Source of the DNA: Flaccisagitta enflata
Lineage: Eukaryota; Chaetognatha; Sagittoidea; Aphragmophora
NCBI GenBank assembly: GCA_965153355.1
Contig: OZ231128.1
Location: 2,170,001 to 2,234,000 of the forward strand
DNA: 64,000 bases
Direction: 5' to 3'
Below, one piece after another: positions 1-14,561 of the stretch (the first letter of the stretch is position 1; every line of letters begins with the position of its first letter). Below the pieces are notes generated by a model. The model had not been told where the DNA came from. It was given only the letters and a program-made list of their open reading frames with translations, and ran no database searches. The position numbers were made by a program, and so were the translations under genes.

Positions 1-912
1 TTTTTTCTACCGCTGGCATAGAGCATTTTTGAAATTTTTGTGGTAGCACTGCTAGCAAAAAGTAGCAATTGAAGATATAATAGTTTATCACTAGATCGGA
101 GGGCATTAATACAGTAAACTTGTGTCAAGGAGTGAAATTCAAACATTTTTGTACTATACCTTAAAATGATGTAAAAGGCCAGGCCTACAGGAGTGACAAT
201 GACCCAGGCCCAAGCCATTGCCGCTTCTCATGCGGGCTCAACCGCGGCCAATAGCGATCCACGGGAGAGGCCGGGAGCCGAGAGCCTTCACCCAGACTGG
301 GTGACCCGGCGGGTTGGCAAGGCCTCGAGGATGCCCTCTTGCGTTTTCACTAGCGGAAACCGAAATCGCATTCCAATCAAACCATGTAATTTTTCTTATT
401 GTTTATCCCTTTTAACAAACCGAAATCGTGCTAAGAAATTGAATGATTTTTAAACAAATGCCTTCAGACTTGCTTGTTTGCAAGGTTAAATGGGTTTTTC
501 TTTAATCATCAGAATAGCAAAGTATTTAATGCTGAGAACGGTTCTCTTCTCGTTTAAAGAAGTTTTTGACGTGCATGATTAAAAAAACTGCAATATGCAA
601 ATGAGGTTTTTATCCACCGATAGAATTGAAATAGAAATGCAATAGAAATGAAATAGAAATGAAATAGAAATGAAGAAGTAGTGATTCGAGGAATGTGAAA
701 TTACCTGCGCAAGTGTTGCCACGGAAGACTTTCTTGGATTCTCTCTTTCTTCCTTACCTCCTTCCTTTCTAGGCCTTTTTCCTCCAGGCCTTTCCCCCCC
801 CCTGGCTGGCTGTTGCTTGCGATTGCTTGTCGCGTAGTATTGCTACCATGCTACACAGAATCGGCACCTCTGACCTTCTTTAAAATAATGGTTCCCAATG
901 TAAGATTTTAGA
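1..912. other. AT-rich intergenic DNA with a GC-rich island
   Basis: Mostly AT-rich sequence. Positions 1-65 and 1150-1260 share a CTGCTAGCAG-type motif in both orientations, as in a decayed palindromic repeat. Positions 180-340 are conspicuously GC-rich and keep an open frame from 193 to 453, but I find no domain and no convincing splice pair, so it is not called as a gene. An 11-bp AAATAGAAATG unit is repeated about four times near 627-675. Confidence 0.5.
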
Positions 913-1083
913 AACAAGGCCGGATACACGGCCACCAGTTGCGGACGGGTGGGTAGGAGCGGAAATGCGCGTTTTCACACTTTTCGACTCGTGCTCACCA
1001 ACGGACCGACCGACGGACCGACCGACGGACGGACGGACGGACGGACAAAGCCTCTTATAGAGTTGCGTGTCCGCAACTAAAAA
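913..1083 (+). mobile_element. Key-and-hairpin element, GGAC/CGAC core (copy 1)
   Basis: It starts AACAAGGCC (913-921). The key AGTTGCGGAC is at 937-946, followed by GGGTGGG, a GGAC/CGAC tetranucleotide core (about 1003-1046) and a 3' hairpin. The right arm GTCCGCAACT (1069-1078) is the exact reverse complement of the key (10/10), then TAAAA. It has no coding capacity. The layout (subterminal inverted repeat, tandem core, 3' stem-loop) resembles HINE/DINE-type non-autonomous rolling-circle elements; the class is inferred. Confidence 0.75.
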
Positions 1084-1313
1084 TCAGGGTAAAAGACTTT
1101 TTGATAAAGTTTTTTTTTTCTAATGTTTTCGTAAAAAAGGCTAAAAATATCTGCTATTCTCTGCTAGCAGCAAAAAAATTTCTGCTAGCAGAGCAATTGG
1201 GATTTCTGCTAGCAGTTCTGCCAGCAAATTTCCTGCTAGTTCGAGTACAATTTGCTACTACATCCCCATAATACAGTGGAGCGCCATTAGAGTGCACCTG
1301 CTGTTAAGGCATA

Positions 1314-1378
1314 CCTGCCTATGAGGCATAGAAATTGCAGTCCCACCTGCCTATAAGGCATAGAACTTGCAGTCCCAC
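1314..1378. repeat. Tandem duplication of about 33 bp
   Basis: Two adjacent copies begin ACCTGCCTATGAGGCATAG and ACCTGCCTATAAGGCATAG and differ at few positions. Just downstream (1527-1630) is a decayed copy of the centre of the CAGTGGGG MITE found at 19213 and 22767, recognisable by the AACATACCGTGGGAAAGTTG and GAGCAATGTTCC blocks. Confidence 0.6.
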
Positions 1379-2240
1379 TACAGATGTTGTTGTTATTTCT
1401 ATGATAGCAATAAGGCTGCTTTAAAACAACTTCATTCTTAAGCATAACTTAGCTTAGTCTCTTGGCATGCACTCTAGTAAAGCTTAACTGTATGTTATGT
1501 ATAAATATCGTTATTTTGGAGCATCACACCTAGTAACGATTAACTTATGCTCCATAGCAACAGCTAAACAGAACATACCGTGGGAAAGTTGTTGCAACTT
1601 TAATGTTGAGCAATGTTCCTGTAAAACTTCTATTAAGAACTAGTAAGGACGACTGTCGCCGTGAGGGAAAAAGTTGTAAGAGTGAATGACCCTACTAAAG
1701 CTTGTTTTTAGCGTTTAAGCCACCGTTACTTAAAATCCACACTTGAGATTGGACCACTGACCCTGTTTTTGGGTTGCAGACACCTAAGGCAATCTATTCT
1801 TACAAGAAACAATCAAAATAGGGTAATTCCCATGTCTTTTTAGCTAAGATCCTTTACATGTCAATTTTGACAACTTGACTTTGACCAATCCCCAAGCACA
1901 CAAGAAATCGATGTGAAGACTCAAACCTCACATCTATAACCCCACCACTGTAGGTAGAAGTGATCCTAAGAAAATATCCAAAATCATTGCATTTGAAGTA
2001 TCCCTCAGAATTGAACGATAGTTGATAGGATCATATCAGCGTGTTGTTGTTTGTAAACAAAGCAAGCTGTAACGCCAGCTCAGACATGCTTTCAGGGATC
2101 AGCTATTGCGCTCAGACATGTCCCACTACCTAATATAGAGGTCAGGTATGATAAGGATTTGCTTGAATGGCAACTTGGTAAACAAAAAGACAATTGAGCG
2201 TCGCTATGTCACTACGCGGTAAATTGAGGGGGGCCAAGCA

Positions 2241-2630
2241 CTCGTAAGTATTGGTCAGTTTTCATTAAGCTTTTATCTTTTTATGTCTTTTTATTTGTTA
2301 GATTAAAGTAAGAGCAATTGTATATATTGATTGCACTGAAAATCAGAGAAAAATAGACCTGAGTCAATTGAGTTAGATAAACTAAAATGCTCAAAATCAC
2401 TCAACCAGACAACCAGCAATGCTCACTGTCATGTTTTCTTGTATTTGTGTGCTCATATCAAAACATTTATTTAACTATCCCATTAAAAATCAGAAGAGAA
2501 AAAAGACTGAGCTAAATGAGCTAAGTGAGCGAGAATACTTTAAAACACCCTCGCAGATGAGCAGCTATGCTGATTTGCTTTATTGTATCTACTTGCTTAA
2601 ACATGTATAAAAACACTTTTTGTTTATTGC
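2241..2630. repeat. Dispersed repeat R1, left part
   Basis: This matches the repeat at 35690-36560, including GAGCAATTGTATATATTGAT, TGAGCTAAATGAGCTA units and CACCCTCGCAGATGAGCAGC. The repeat is built of tandem subunits of roughly 130-170 bp, each containing an A-rich stretch, AGCTAAATGAGCTA and CAGATGAGCAGC. The hAT-type element at 2631-3456 interrupts it. The right part resumes at 3465 and continues to about 3900. Confidence 0.65.
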
Positions 2631-3456
<826 letters not shown>

Positions 3457-3464
3457 TTTATTGC

Positions 3465-3900
3465 ATTTGAAATTAGAAAAACAGACTGAGCTAAATCAGG
3501 TCAAAAACACCCTCACAGATGAGCGGCTATGCTCATAAACATGTTTTCTTGTATTTCCATGCCCAAACAAGCATAAATACACTCCTTCATTGATCCTACT
3601 CAAAATCATAATAAATCAAAAAAAATTCAATTTGAATTTTTCGTAAATAAATCTTTAAAAAATCATAACGTAAAAAATGTTTTTTGTAGAGCATTCTGCT
3701 TGGCGCCAAATGAAAGAGAATTAATAGATTTACTTACACTATCAAGTTCATTGGAGGTCACAATCAGCCCTATGAGATGCTCAACTTTCTCATAAGAAAA
3801 TGAAAACCATGTTTCTCTCGAATATGTCAAAAAGTCGAAGACTGACTTCAACTCTTTTCCCGATTACTATTTTAGCAACAATACTTAAAGATATGATTCT
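3465..3900. repeat. Dispersed repeat R1, right part
   Basis: This continues the repeat interrupted by the hAT-type element and matches 36070-36500, for example CACCCTCACAGATGAGC, CATAAACATGTTTTCTT and the CTCAAATATGTC-like block. It gives a paralogous view of the empty hAT target site. Confidence 0.65.
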
Positions 3901-4308
3901 ATCGCAAAAAAAAAAACATTGATGAAAATAAAACATCCTTTTATTCGTTCATATCAAAAATATCAATCTCTTAGTCTTTCCATTATGATTGCCCCCGGCC
4001 CTGTTATCTCAAGTCAAGACAAGATCTTCCGTATGTTTTACGGGAAAAACGCAATTCCGCAGCCAAAAGAAACTGACATAATCAATTGATATAAATTATA
4101 ACAATCGGGAAAAACTAAATCGCTAATTGCCATTTGCAAAAAAAAATCTAAAAAAACTAACGCTAATTCATAATCCTTCTAGCAGTAGTAAGACTAACTT
4201 TCGTAGACAAGCGTCACTAGCCTACTAGCTAATTTGTTTTCAGCCTATATCAATCATGACTAGTTCTTGAATAACGATAGTAACAGCCCTTGTAATACAA
4301 ACCATTGC

Positions 4309-4426
<118 letters not shown>

Positions 4427-4607
4427 ACGTACACCCTGACGCGATGTACGCACCAACTTACTCAAAGAACAGCTTTACTCTGCGCATGCACAGGAATGCG
4501 GGCTGATAGCTGATAGCTCGTCTGTACTTAATATTCATTATCGATGAAAAGAATGATTTTTTTTCTATATCAAGGTTGATTGATTAATCCTTTCATATAA
4601 ATCGTAG

Positions 4608-7830
<3,223 letters not shown>

Positions 7831-7838
7831 GAAAGGAA

Positions 7839-8030
<192 letters not shown>

Positions 8031-8443
8031 AAAGACAAGAGAGAAAAGAACGAGAGAGAGGAAAAGAGGCAAACCGACAGACAATGACACAGACTATCCA
8101 GTCAAACAGACAGAGAGACAAACAGTGGCAGAGAAAAGAGACAGAGATAAGCAGCAAAAAAGACATTTTCATCTCGAATTCATTTTTGAGCGTTTACTCT
8201 GCAACGATCACCTCCTAATGACTCTCTAAAAAAAACCAAAGGAAGACTATGGCATAAATGAATGCTTCGCAATTGTAATACAATTTGTATTGTTTATATT
8301 ACATTCCTTAGATTGTTGTTTTCCTGAGCGATAGAAATGTATGTGTTAGATATGGTTTTTTAGGCACTTTTTCCCTCCGCCATGACTACTAATTGGGTTG
8401 TCGTCACACTTGCAAGAATTTCAATGTAACTGAATAATAAAAT

Positions 8444-8562
8444 ATGGCCGTATACACGAGCCCCCAGTCACGGACTGGTGGGCAGGGGCAGTATGACGAA
8501 AAATGCTCACATTTGGAAAAAGGACGGACACAGCAGGTTCCAAAATTGTGTGTCCGCGACTA
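8444..8562 (+). mobile_element. Key-and-hairpin element, diverged, cut by a MITE
   Basis: Key AGTCACGGAC (8466-8475), right arm GTCCGCGACT (8552-8561, 9/10 match). The 5' end reads TATGGCCGTATACACG, a decayed AAGGCCGGATACACGG. The tail is interrupted right after GACTA by the ACCATGG MITE. The expected AAAA continuation reappears after that MITE at 9676. Confidence 0.65.
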
Positions 8563-9675
8563 ACCATGGCAAAAAAAAAGAGACAAATTGTTTTCAATGT
8601 TTCACATTCATCCAATGAGAAAAACATAGCAAAATCCATGATCGTTTTAAAGATCTTCAAAAGATCTTCAAAATGGGACCATGCTGGTTGTTGTAGCTTT
8701 ATTCGTTTAGAAATGACATAGTCGGGTGTGTCAACATGCAAAAGGTCTTCTGATCAGCTCATCATCATCAGGGAGTATGAAGTCAGTAATTACAAGACGC
8801 TTACCATTTTTATTTTTTTCAATTTCAGTCATCTTCCGTTTTTTTAGCACATGTAAAGATTGTCATAGACATATATGCTTTTAGCGACTGTACCCAGTTT
8901 TGTTGAAAATGAGACTGATATATCATTTTGAAAATTATATTTTTTTTGTGACTAAGTCTTCTTGTATAAAAGCAGAAGATTTTCACTAATTTTTCACAGT
9001 ATAATGAATAAGAAAATCAATGGGTTTTGATCGTTTTCCTTATCATCAATAATCCAGATGCAAAACCAGCTGCACTACAATATACAAATTAGGGGCTAAA
9101 TAGGGATTTAGAAAAAAACGGAAGATGAATAAAATTAGAAAAAAGAAAACGGTAAGTGTCTTAGAATTAATGTCCCAACACTCCCTGATAATGATGATCT
9201 GATCAAAAAACCTTTTGCATATTGACACACCCGAATGACATAGGGATAAAGAGTAGATGGTCAAGACTGAAAAAGCCAAGTTGAAAAAGCTGTACTTTTT
9301 TGTTAGTTCATAAAAAAAAAAACAGAGAAAAAAAATACTTTTGAGTTTTTCTATAAGGTATTTCCAAGGATTTTTGAATTTTCTTGAATTCAAGACCAAT
9401 CCCAGATCTGTAACTCAAACCGTTTAGAAGTTAGAGCTTGTCAAAGTGAATTACTTCTTTTCAAAACCTTTTGAATACAATTGAATCGAAAAATTGAATA
9501 TGGCAATGTTTTCATTCATTCTTGTGCCATTTCTAAACGAATAAAGCTAGAACTACCAGCAACGTCGCGTTTGAAAGATCTTTTGCAGATCTTTCAAACG
9601 GCCATTTTTATATTTCATATCGTTAGCTCAGCAGAAATAAGCTAAATAAGTTGTCTCTTTTTTTTTTGCCATGGT
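8563..9675. mobile_element. ACCATGG MITE, copy A
   Basis: Inverted ends ACCATGGCAAAAAAAAAG (8563) and CTTTTTTTTTTGCCATGGT (to 9675), inserted at a TA dinucleotide in the tail of the key-and-hairpin element. The interior is AT-rich and contains the recurrent block TAGCTTTATTCGTTTAGAAATGACA. There is no transposase. TA-targeted short elements of this kind are usually mobilised by Tc1/mariner-type transposases (inference). Confidence 0.65.
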
Positions 9676-9738
9676 AAAAATCAAGACTTGTGGAAATATC
9701 ACTTTCATCTCGTGGACAAGGGCCTTCAGGGCCCCAAT

Positions 9739-9933
9739 ACAAAATTAGGCGAACTGGGAGTTTTTCTTCAAATCATTCTCCTGTCTAAACGGTTTGAGCT
9801 ACAGATGCCAGATTGGACTCAAATGAAAGATATTTTAATTTTCTTTCATTTGAGTCCAATCTGGCATCTGTAGCTCAAACCGTTTAGACAGGAGAATGAT
9901 TTGAAGAAAAACTCCCAGTTCGCCTAATTTTGT
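9739..9933. repeat. Near-perfect palindrome of about 195 bp
   Basis: Arms of about 92 bp (9739-9830 and 9842-9933) appear identical by eye around an AT-rich spacer of about 11 bp. Each arm contains GTCTAAACGGTTTGAGCTAC, a motif dispersed through the window (for example 35245, 56553, 28130). It would form a cruciform or strong RNA hairpin. Identical arms imply a recent inverted duplication or an assembly fold-back. Confidence 0.85.
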
Positions 9934-9939
9934 AAGGGG

Positions 9940-10630
9940 TGTTATATCTTAGAATACAAATGGTTTATGTTTCAAAGCCATTTTCGACCAACAATAACGA
10001 TTTTTTTTTTTAGCAATATGCACACAATGGGGTTGAATGTTAGCGCAGGAATCCACCCTTTTTGCAGGAATCCACCCTTTTTCCAAAAAAAAAAAGGTCC
10101 TTGAAAAAAAAACACCTCCTCAGAAAACTTTCTTGATTTTTTTTTCTTTTTTCAGGTGAAAATTACTGTATACATTTTCAAGATTTTCTGTAATTGTGAC
10201 AACAACCTACAAATTCAAGTTTCACATCTCGCTATTAGTGTAAATACGATCAACAAACAAACCAAAATTATGCGTAGAGGTAGTCTTTCCCTCGCCTGTG
10301 AACCAGAATTTATATGACAATAAACTTGACCATAATTCCCCCAATGTGTTGTCTTTAATTGTAATTATGATTAAATCAGGAAAGTTAGGTTAGGAATATA
10401 AAGTAAAGCAGGTATTCAGTTAAGCAATATCTATATCTGCAAGCAATCATAGCAATATCTCTACCAACTAGGCAGGATAACACATGTCTACTAATAGCTG
10501 ATATTTGTCCCAACTTTCAACTGAGCAAAACTAAAGAAGATATATGGAGCCAGTGTCTTGAAATTTTAACACGAGATAGTATATTTGCGTTAATCATGTT
10601 TACGTTTGCGTCTTTGTTTAACATGTTTGT
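9940..10630. other. AT-rich DNA, no gene seen
   Basis: A 19-bp duplication, GCAGGAATCCACCCTTTTT, is at about 10045-10082. No splice-supported exon, RNA gene or element end was recognised. Confidence 0.5.
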
Positions 10631-10635
10631 GTTTG

Positions 10636-11166
10636 GTTTCTTAAGAATTTTACGCTCTGGTGACTTGTTGAATTTTGGTTACATATATAGGTAGCAATCA
10701 TTTTCCCTTAACTAATGCTACTTTTGGTAAGCAGTTTGCTTTAGGGTTAGATTGAGAAAGTCGTTTTTCAGTTTCAATTTATAGAAACCTAGGAGTTAAG
10801 TGGTGCGCATATTAACTTATTAACTAGTTAGTGAAGGTTCACAAGGCCCTCTTCCATTCATTTCAGTTTGGGAGTGGTGATGGATATTGTTGTATTCTTG
10901 TGGTGATGGATGTTGTTGTATTCTTTGTCATACTACTCAGTAACTTGGATAAGAATGTCTGGCAATCCCATCAAGCTGGACCTCGATTCTATCCTCTTAG
11001 GGTATGCTTCCTTAATAATGTTCCCTTGGATGATTTGTTGAATTTTGGTAACAAGGGTAACCATCATTTGCCCTTTACTGCTTTTGGTAAGCAGTATGCA
11101 TTAACTAGTCAGTCAGGGGTCACAATCCCTCTTCCATTTATTTCAGTTTCGATATAGTGAGGGATA
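10636..11166 (+). repeat. Dispersed repeat R2, two direct copies
   Basis: Two related blocks (about 10660-10900 and 11020-11166) share TTGAATTTTGGT, CATTTGCCCTTTACT-like, TTTTGGTAAGCAGT, ACTAGTCAGT and CCCTCTTCCAT. A third copy lies inverted at 19780-20010. The interior open frame at 10831-11157 has no recognisable domain and is explained by the repeat. Confidence 0.6.
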
Positions 11167-11174
11167 TTAATAAT

Positions 11175-11301
11175 CAGGCCTGAAAATAGAGCGTGCCCGC
11201 GTGCCCGGTGCACATAGTTTTGCTGTCGGGCACGCAGCTTTTGCTAACTGCGTGTCCGGCGTGTCCGGCGTGCACGCTCTTGTTTCTCTGATTATGATTG
11301 A
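11175..11301. mobile_element. Degenerate relative of the GGGCCCGC hAT-type element
   Basis: It starts CAGGCCTGAAAATAGAG, like the 2631 element, and has CGTGCCCG repeats, but its right end is diverged (CTCTTGTTTCTCTG) and no clear 8-bp duplication is seen. Confidence 0.4.
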
Positions 11302-11309
11302 TTCATTTT

Positions 11310-12425
11310 TCATTTTTTAGTCGCGTGCACGCGACTCTAGAACCCACTCTGTCCGTCTGAAAACCATACTTCTAGTCGGCCCAGGAGGATGAAATTTTTC
11401 CTGTAGTGGCCCAAACGTTTTGGGATACTTAAGCAAAAGTTTCGTCTCACTGGGCCAATTTGAAGTACACTAGACAATTCCCTATAGATATCTGATTTAA
11501 CAGCATTTCTGATTTAGCAACCATGATACTTAGGTCCCAAAACATTATAGGCTTTTACAATGTTAATTTTTTTCAGATTTAACAACACCTGATTTAACGG
11601 CCAAACCTGATTTACAAGCGCTTCTTTTTGGTCACATGCAAAATTTACACCTAATTTTAAGACATCATTATGTAATGTGATTAAATTGATAGCTTTTTTT
11701 CCTAATTATCTACCCTTTTACTAATATTGCATATCATAAAAATCATATCAAATACATAGAATTAAAATTTTGAAGAATTGAAAATAAACATAATATTTTT
11801 ATTCATTATTGTAGTATATTTGATTTTGCTAAATATGTTACTTATATGCAGTGAAGCTTCAAGAATATATCAAAGCAGTCTTATCAGAGACTATATAGAT
11901 CTGTAAAGCTAAAGCTGCCAATTAAACACCCCTCTCAAAAATTAAACAAACTGGGAAAGCGATCAAAATGAAGAGTAAAAATGAATTGAAAGGGCTAAAA
12001 TTTGACAAAGTGATAGCTCAAACATAGTATTTCTGCAAACCGAGGCCAAATAGATCAACTGTATGGCCCTGGTTGTGTGCTACGTCAAAAATATGGTGGA
12101 AGATTTTGACTGATTTTGACAAGAAACCTTTTTTGACAAGATGGCACAAACTTTTCTTATTTTTGGGGAGAATACTGCCACTCCCCATTTATTATATAAC
12201 TATCAAGCAACAATGACATATTTGGAATAAGGAGCACCCCAACAAAGTGACCCTTGACAAGTAGGTTTGTTTAACCGGTAAATTTGGAACTTTCATCAAA
12301 AATACAGTAGAATGATATCAATTGAAAGAAGAGATATGGAGCTATTTGTTGAGATTCTTTTTAATTTTTCTAAAACCCCACTGGAAATTACATATTTTAA
12401 AGTTGCTTTAACACTCAGACTCATT
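11310..12425. other. Intergenic repeat-derived DNA, no gene seen
   Basis: Near 11325 is a short TCGCGTGCACGCGACTCTA hairpin, the right end of an inverted key-and-hairpin element whose left part is lost. Short 'TGATTTAACA' motifs recur at 11500-11610. No splice-supported exon was recognised. Confidence 0.4.
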
Positions 12426-12428
12426 ATA

Positions 12429-12646
12429 AACAAGGCCAACACCTATAAGTCGCGTGCGAGACTTACAGACAAAGAGTGACTTAGAATGACTTAGAATGAC
12501 TTTCAATGACTTAGAATGACCTTAAATGACCAAAAATGACTGAAAAAACAAAAAACCAAAAATAACTTAAAATAACTTAAAATGACTTAAAATGACTTAG
12601 ACTGACTCAAAATGAGTTGTAGAGTCGCGTGCACGCGACTAAAAAT
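12429..12646 (+). mobile_element. Key-and-hairpin element with TGACTTAGAA core
   Basis: ACAAGGCCAACACC start, key AGTCGCGTGC at about 12450, core of decamers of the TGACTTAGAA/TGACTTAAAA type, and terminal hairpin AGTCGCGTGCACGCGACT followed by TAAAAA. The key and right arm GCACGCGACT match 10/10. The core replaces the GGAC tetranucleotides of other copies. Confidence 0.7.
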
Positions 12647-12756
12647 TCATAAAGCATTTATAGACTTGTTCTGATCCCAGTTCGCCAAATTTTGAGAGGG
12701 GTGTTTTTCACTGTAATTCTTAGAGCATTTATGTTTGCTTATTTATTTGATTATGA

Positions 12757-12977
12757 TTTTTAGTCGCGTGCTACGCGACTCTACACCCCGCTTTGTTGGT
12801 CCATCTGTCGGTCCATTGGTTCGTCCATCTGTCTGTCCGTCGGTCCGTCACACTTTACTTTTTCGGCGTTAATGGGGGTTTTGGCCTTATTGCTCCTGCC
12901 CAAATGTTCCACTGACCTTAATTATGGCCCCTGCCCACCCGCACGCGATTGGGGTAGCCGTGTATCCGACCTTGTTT
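12757..12977 (-). mobile_element. Key-and-hairpin element, inverted copy
   Basis: Read on the minus strand: AAACAAGGT start (12977), key AATCGCGTGC (12950-12941), CGAC/GGAC-type core, and hairpin ending at 12762. The match between key and anti-key is 9/10, the odd position being a possible G-T wobble. Confidence 0.65.
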
Positions 12978-13138
12978 ATAAGAAAAATACTAAAAATTAG
13001 TATTTTGATTTAACAACATTTGGATTTAACAACCGAAATGCCCCAGTCCCTTCAAAACCGTTATATCGGAGTTCCGCTGTATCTTTTTTATGCTTTTCGT
13101 ACCTGAGCGTCTTGCCGCCTAATTGCGGGACATGTGTT

Positions 13139-13350
13139 AACAAGGCCGGATACACGGCTACCCTAGTCGCGTGCGGGTGGGCAGGAGCAGTGCTGGAAAA
13201 AGTCACAAGGGCATCTGGGCAGGAGCCATATGCGCAAAAAACTCAAAAACGTCAAAAAAGTAAATAGGGGACCGACCGACCGACCGACCATCCGACTGAC
13301 CAACGGACCGACATAGCGGGGTGTAGAGTCGCGTAGAACGCGACTAAAAA
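13139..13350 (+). mobile_element. Key-and-hairpin element, GACC/CGAC core
   Basis: AACAAGGCC at 13139, key AGTCGCGTGC at 13165-13174, GGTGGGCAGGAGCAG, CGAC core near 13272-13290, and terminal hairpin AGTCGCGTAGAACGCGACT then AAAAA. The match is 9/10. The same AGTCGCGTGC key occurs in five other copies in the window. Confidence 0.75.
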
Positions 13351-13639
13351 TTTGTCAATGACAAAAGATCAATTGAGAGTGATAATGATTTCCAAGAATA
13401 TTACAGGTAGCGTTATTGAGGTTGAAAAATACAGACTCCCAAGACAAAAGGCGCCTTCACTTTTCTGTAAGAAATCAGTTAACAAGAAGCCCAATCGAAC
13501 CCAACCATGCATCCAGACTGTGACACCGTTTATACTAAATTTTGGCCATTTTGTGAGACTGGCTATGTCAGATATATTTATGATATGCATAGGTGGATAC
13601 GATGGCATCATTTAGTTCGAGATTTTCTTGAGAAATTCT

Positions 13640-13972
13640 CTGCTTAATCCGCTTGACATACCCGATTCTTGATCTTAGGGGTCGTTTCTAGTCAAAGATG
13701 ATCGCGTTTTGAAAGGGCCACTCGGTCGCTCGCTATGTTCGTTTGCTCGCACTGCTCACTCCGCTCACTCGCTCCGCAGCGCTACGCTCGCTTCGCTTGC
13801 TCCCTCCATTCGCGGGCTCACTCACTCACTTCGCTTACTCCCTCGTGGGACATTGGAAATTCTTGAATATAAGTTCACACTGTTATCGCGTTTTACAAGA
13901 ACAAACGCGTTTTTCATCTTCACTAGAAACACGCCCTTAATCCGCTTGACATACCCGATTCTTGATCCAAGT
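13640..13972. repeat. Direct repeat of about 32 bp flanking a CGCTC-rich segment
   Basis: CTTAATCCGCTTGACATACC occurs at about 13643 and 13936, continuing CGATTCTTGATC. Between them (13720-13850) is a skewed segment of CGCTCGC/TTCGCTT units that is almost self-complementary. I recognise no gene. Confidence 0.5.
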
Positions 13973-14244
13973 CTTGATCTTCTTGATCTATATCTTGACA
14001 AATTCTCCGCTCAATCATCTCGATCCGCCGCCTAAATAAGCTCAACAACCTATACATATTAAAACTTTTGATCAAAGATGAACCTGTTCTATACTTGCGC
14101 ATAAGATTTTCTAGGGACCGGTTGTTGGACATCTGAAATCACATTTCATTCACTTAGAAGTTAAAGAATGACTCGGGATTTTATGGATGATTTGATCGAA
14201 GTACCTGCTATTTAAAAATCCAACAGATCCCTTCTTAAACGCAG

Positions 14245-14380
<136 letters not shown>

Positions 14381-14483
14381 ATACGGAGTTTCTCATAGAG
14401 AAAGAATCGAGATACGCGTCGCGTCACTTGTAAACAAAGTTACGAACACAGGCTCATATTCATTCAGCGTACTTATGTCTAAC
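14381..14483 (+). repeat. Split direct repeat A1
   Basis: 103 bp from ATACGGAGTTTCTCATAGAG to ATGTCTAAC. It is identical by eye to A2 at 15521-15623 (offset 1140). Its end overlaps an in-frame ATG at 14475 upstream of gag. Confidence 0.9.
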
Positions 14484-14561
14484 CCGATAGCACGCAAAAT
14501 TTCCAGTCCGAGAAAAACTCGATTTCAGTTAAACAGAAATTCGATCTCGCAAACACTCGTC

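Noticed and set aside
193-453. GC-rich 86-codon frame
   Set aside because: Compositionally distinct but with no domain, no clear splice partners and no neighbouring exon; recorded as a GC island only.
913-1083. Reading the hairpin elements as tRNA-derived SINEs or bacterial-type terminators
   Set aside because: No A/B box or tRNA fold was recognised, and the hairpin is followed by A rather than T; the key-to-arm complementarity fits a DNA-element terminus better.
13352-13615. Overlapping 87- and 80-codon frames on both strands
   Set aside because: Neither shows a domain, good start context or splice partner; likely chance.
13709-14035. 108-codon frame rich in Arg/Ser/Leu
   Set aside because: It lies in a skewed CGCTC/TTCGC repeat-like segment between direct repeats; no domain or splice support.
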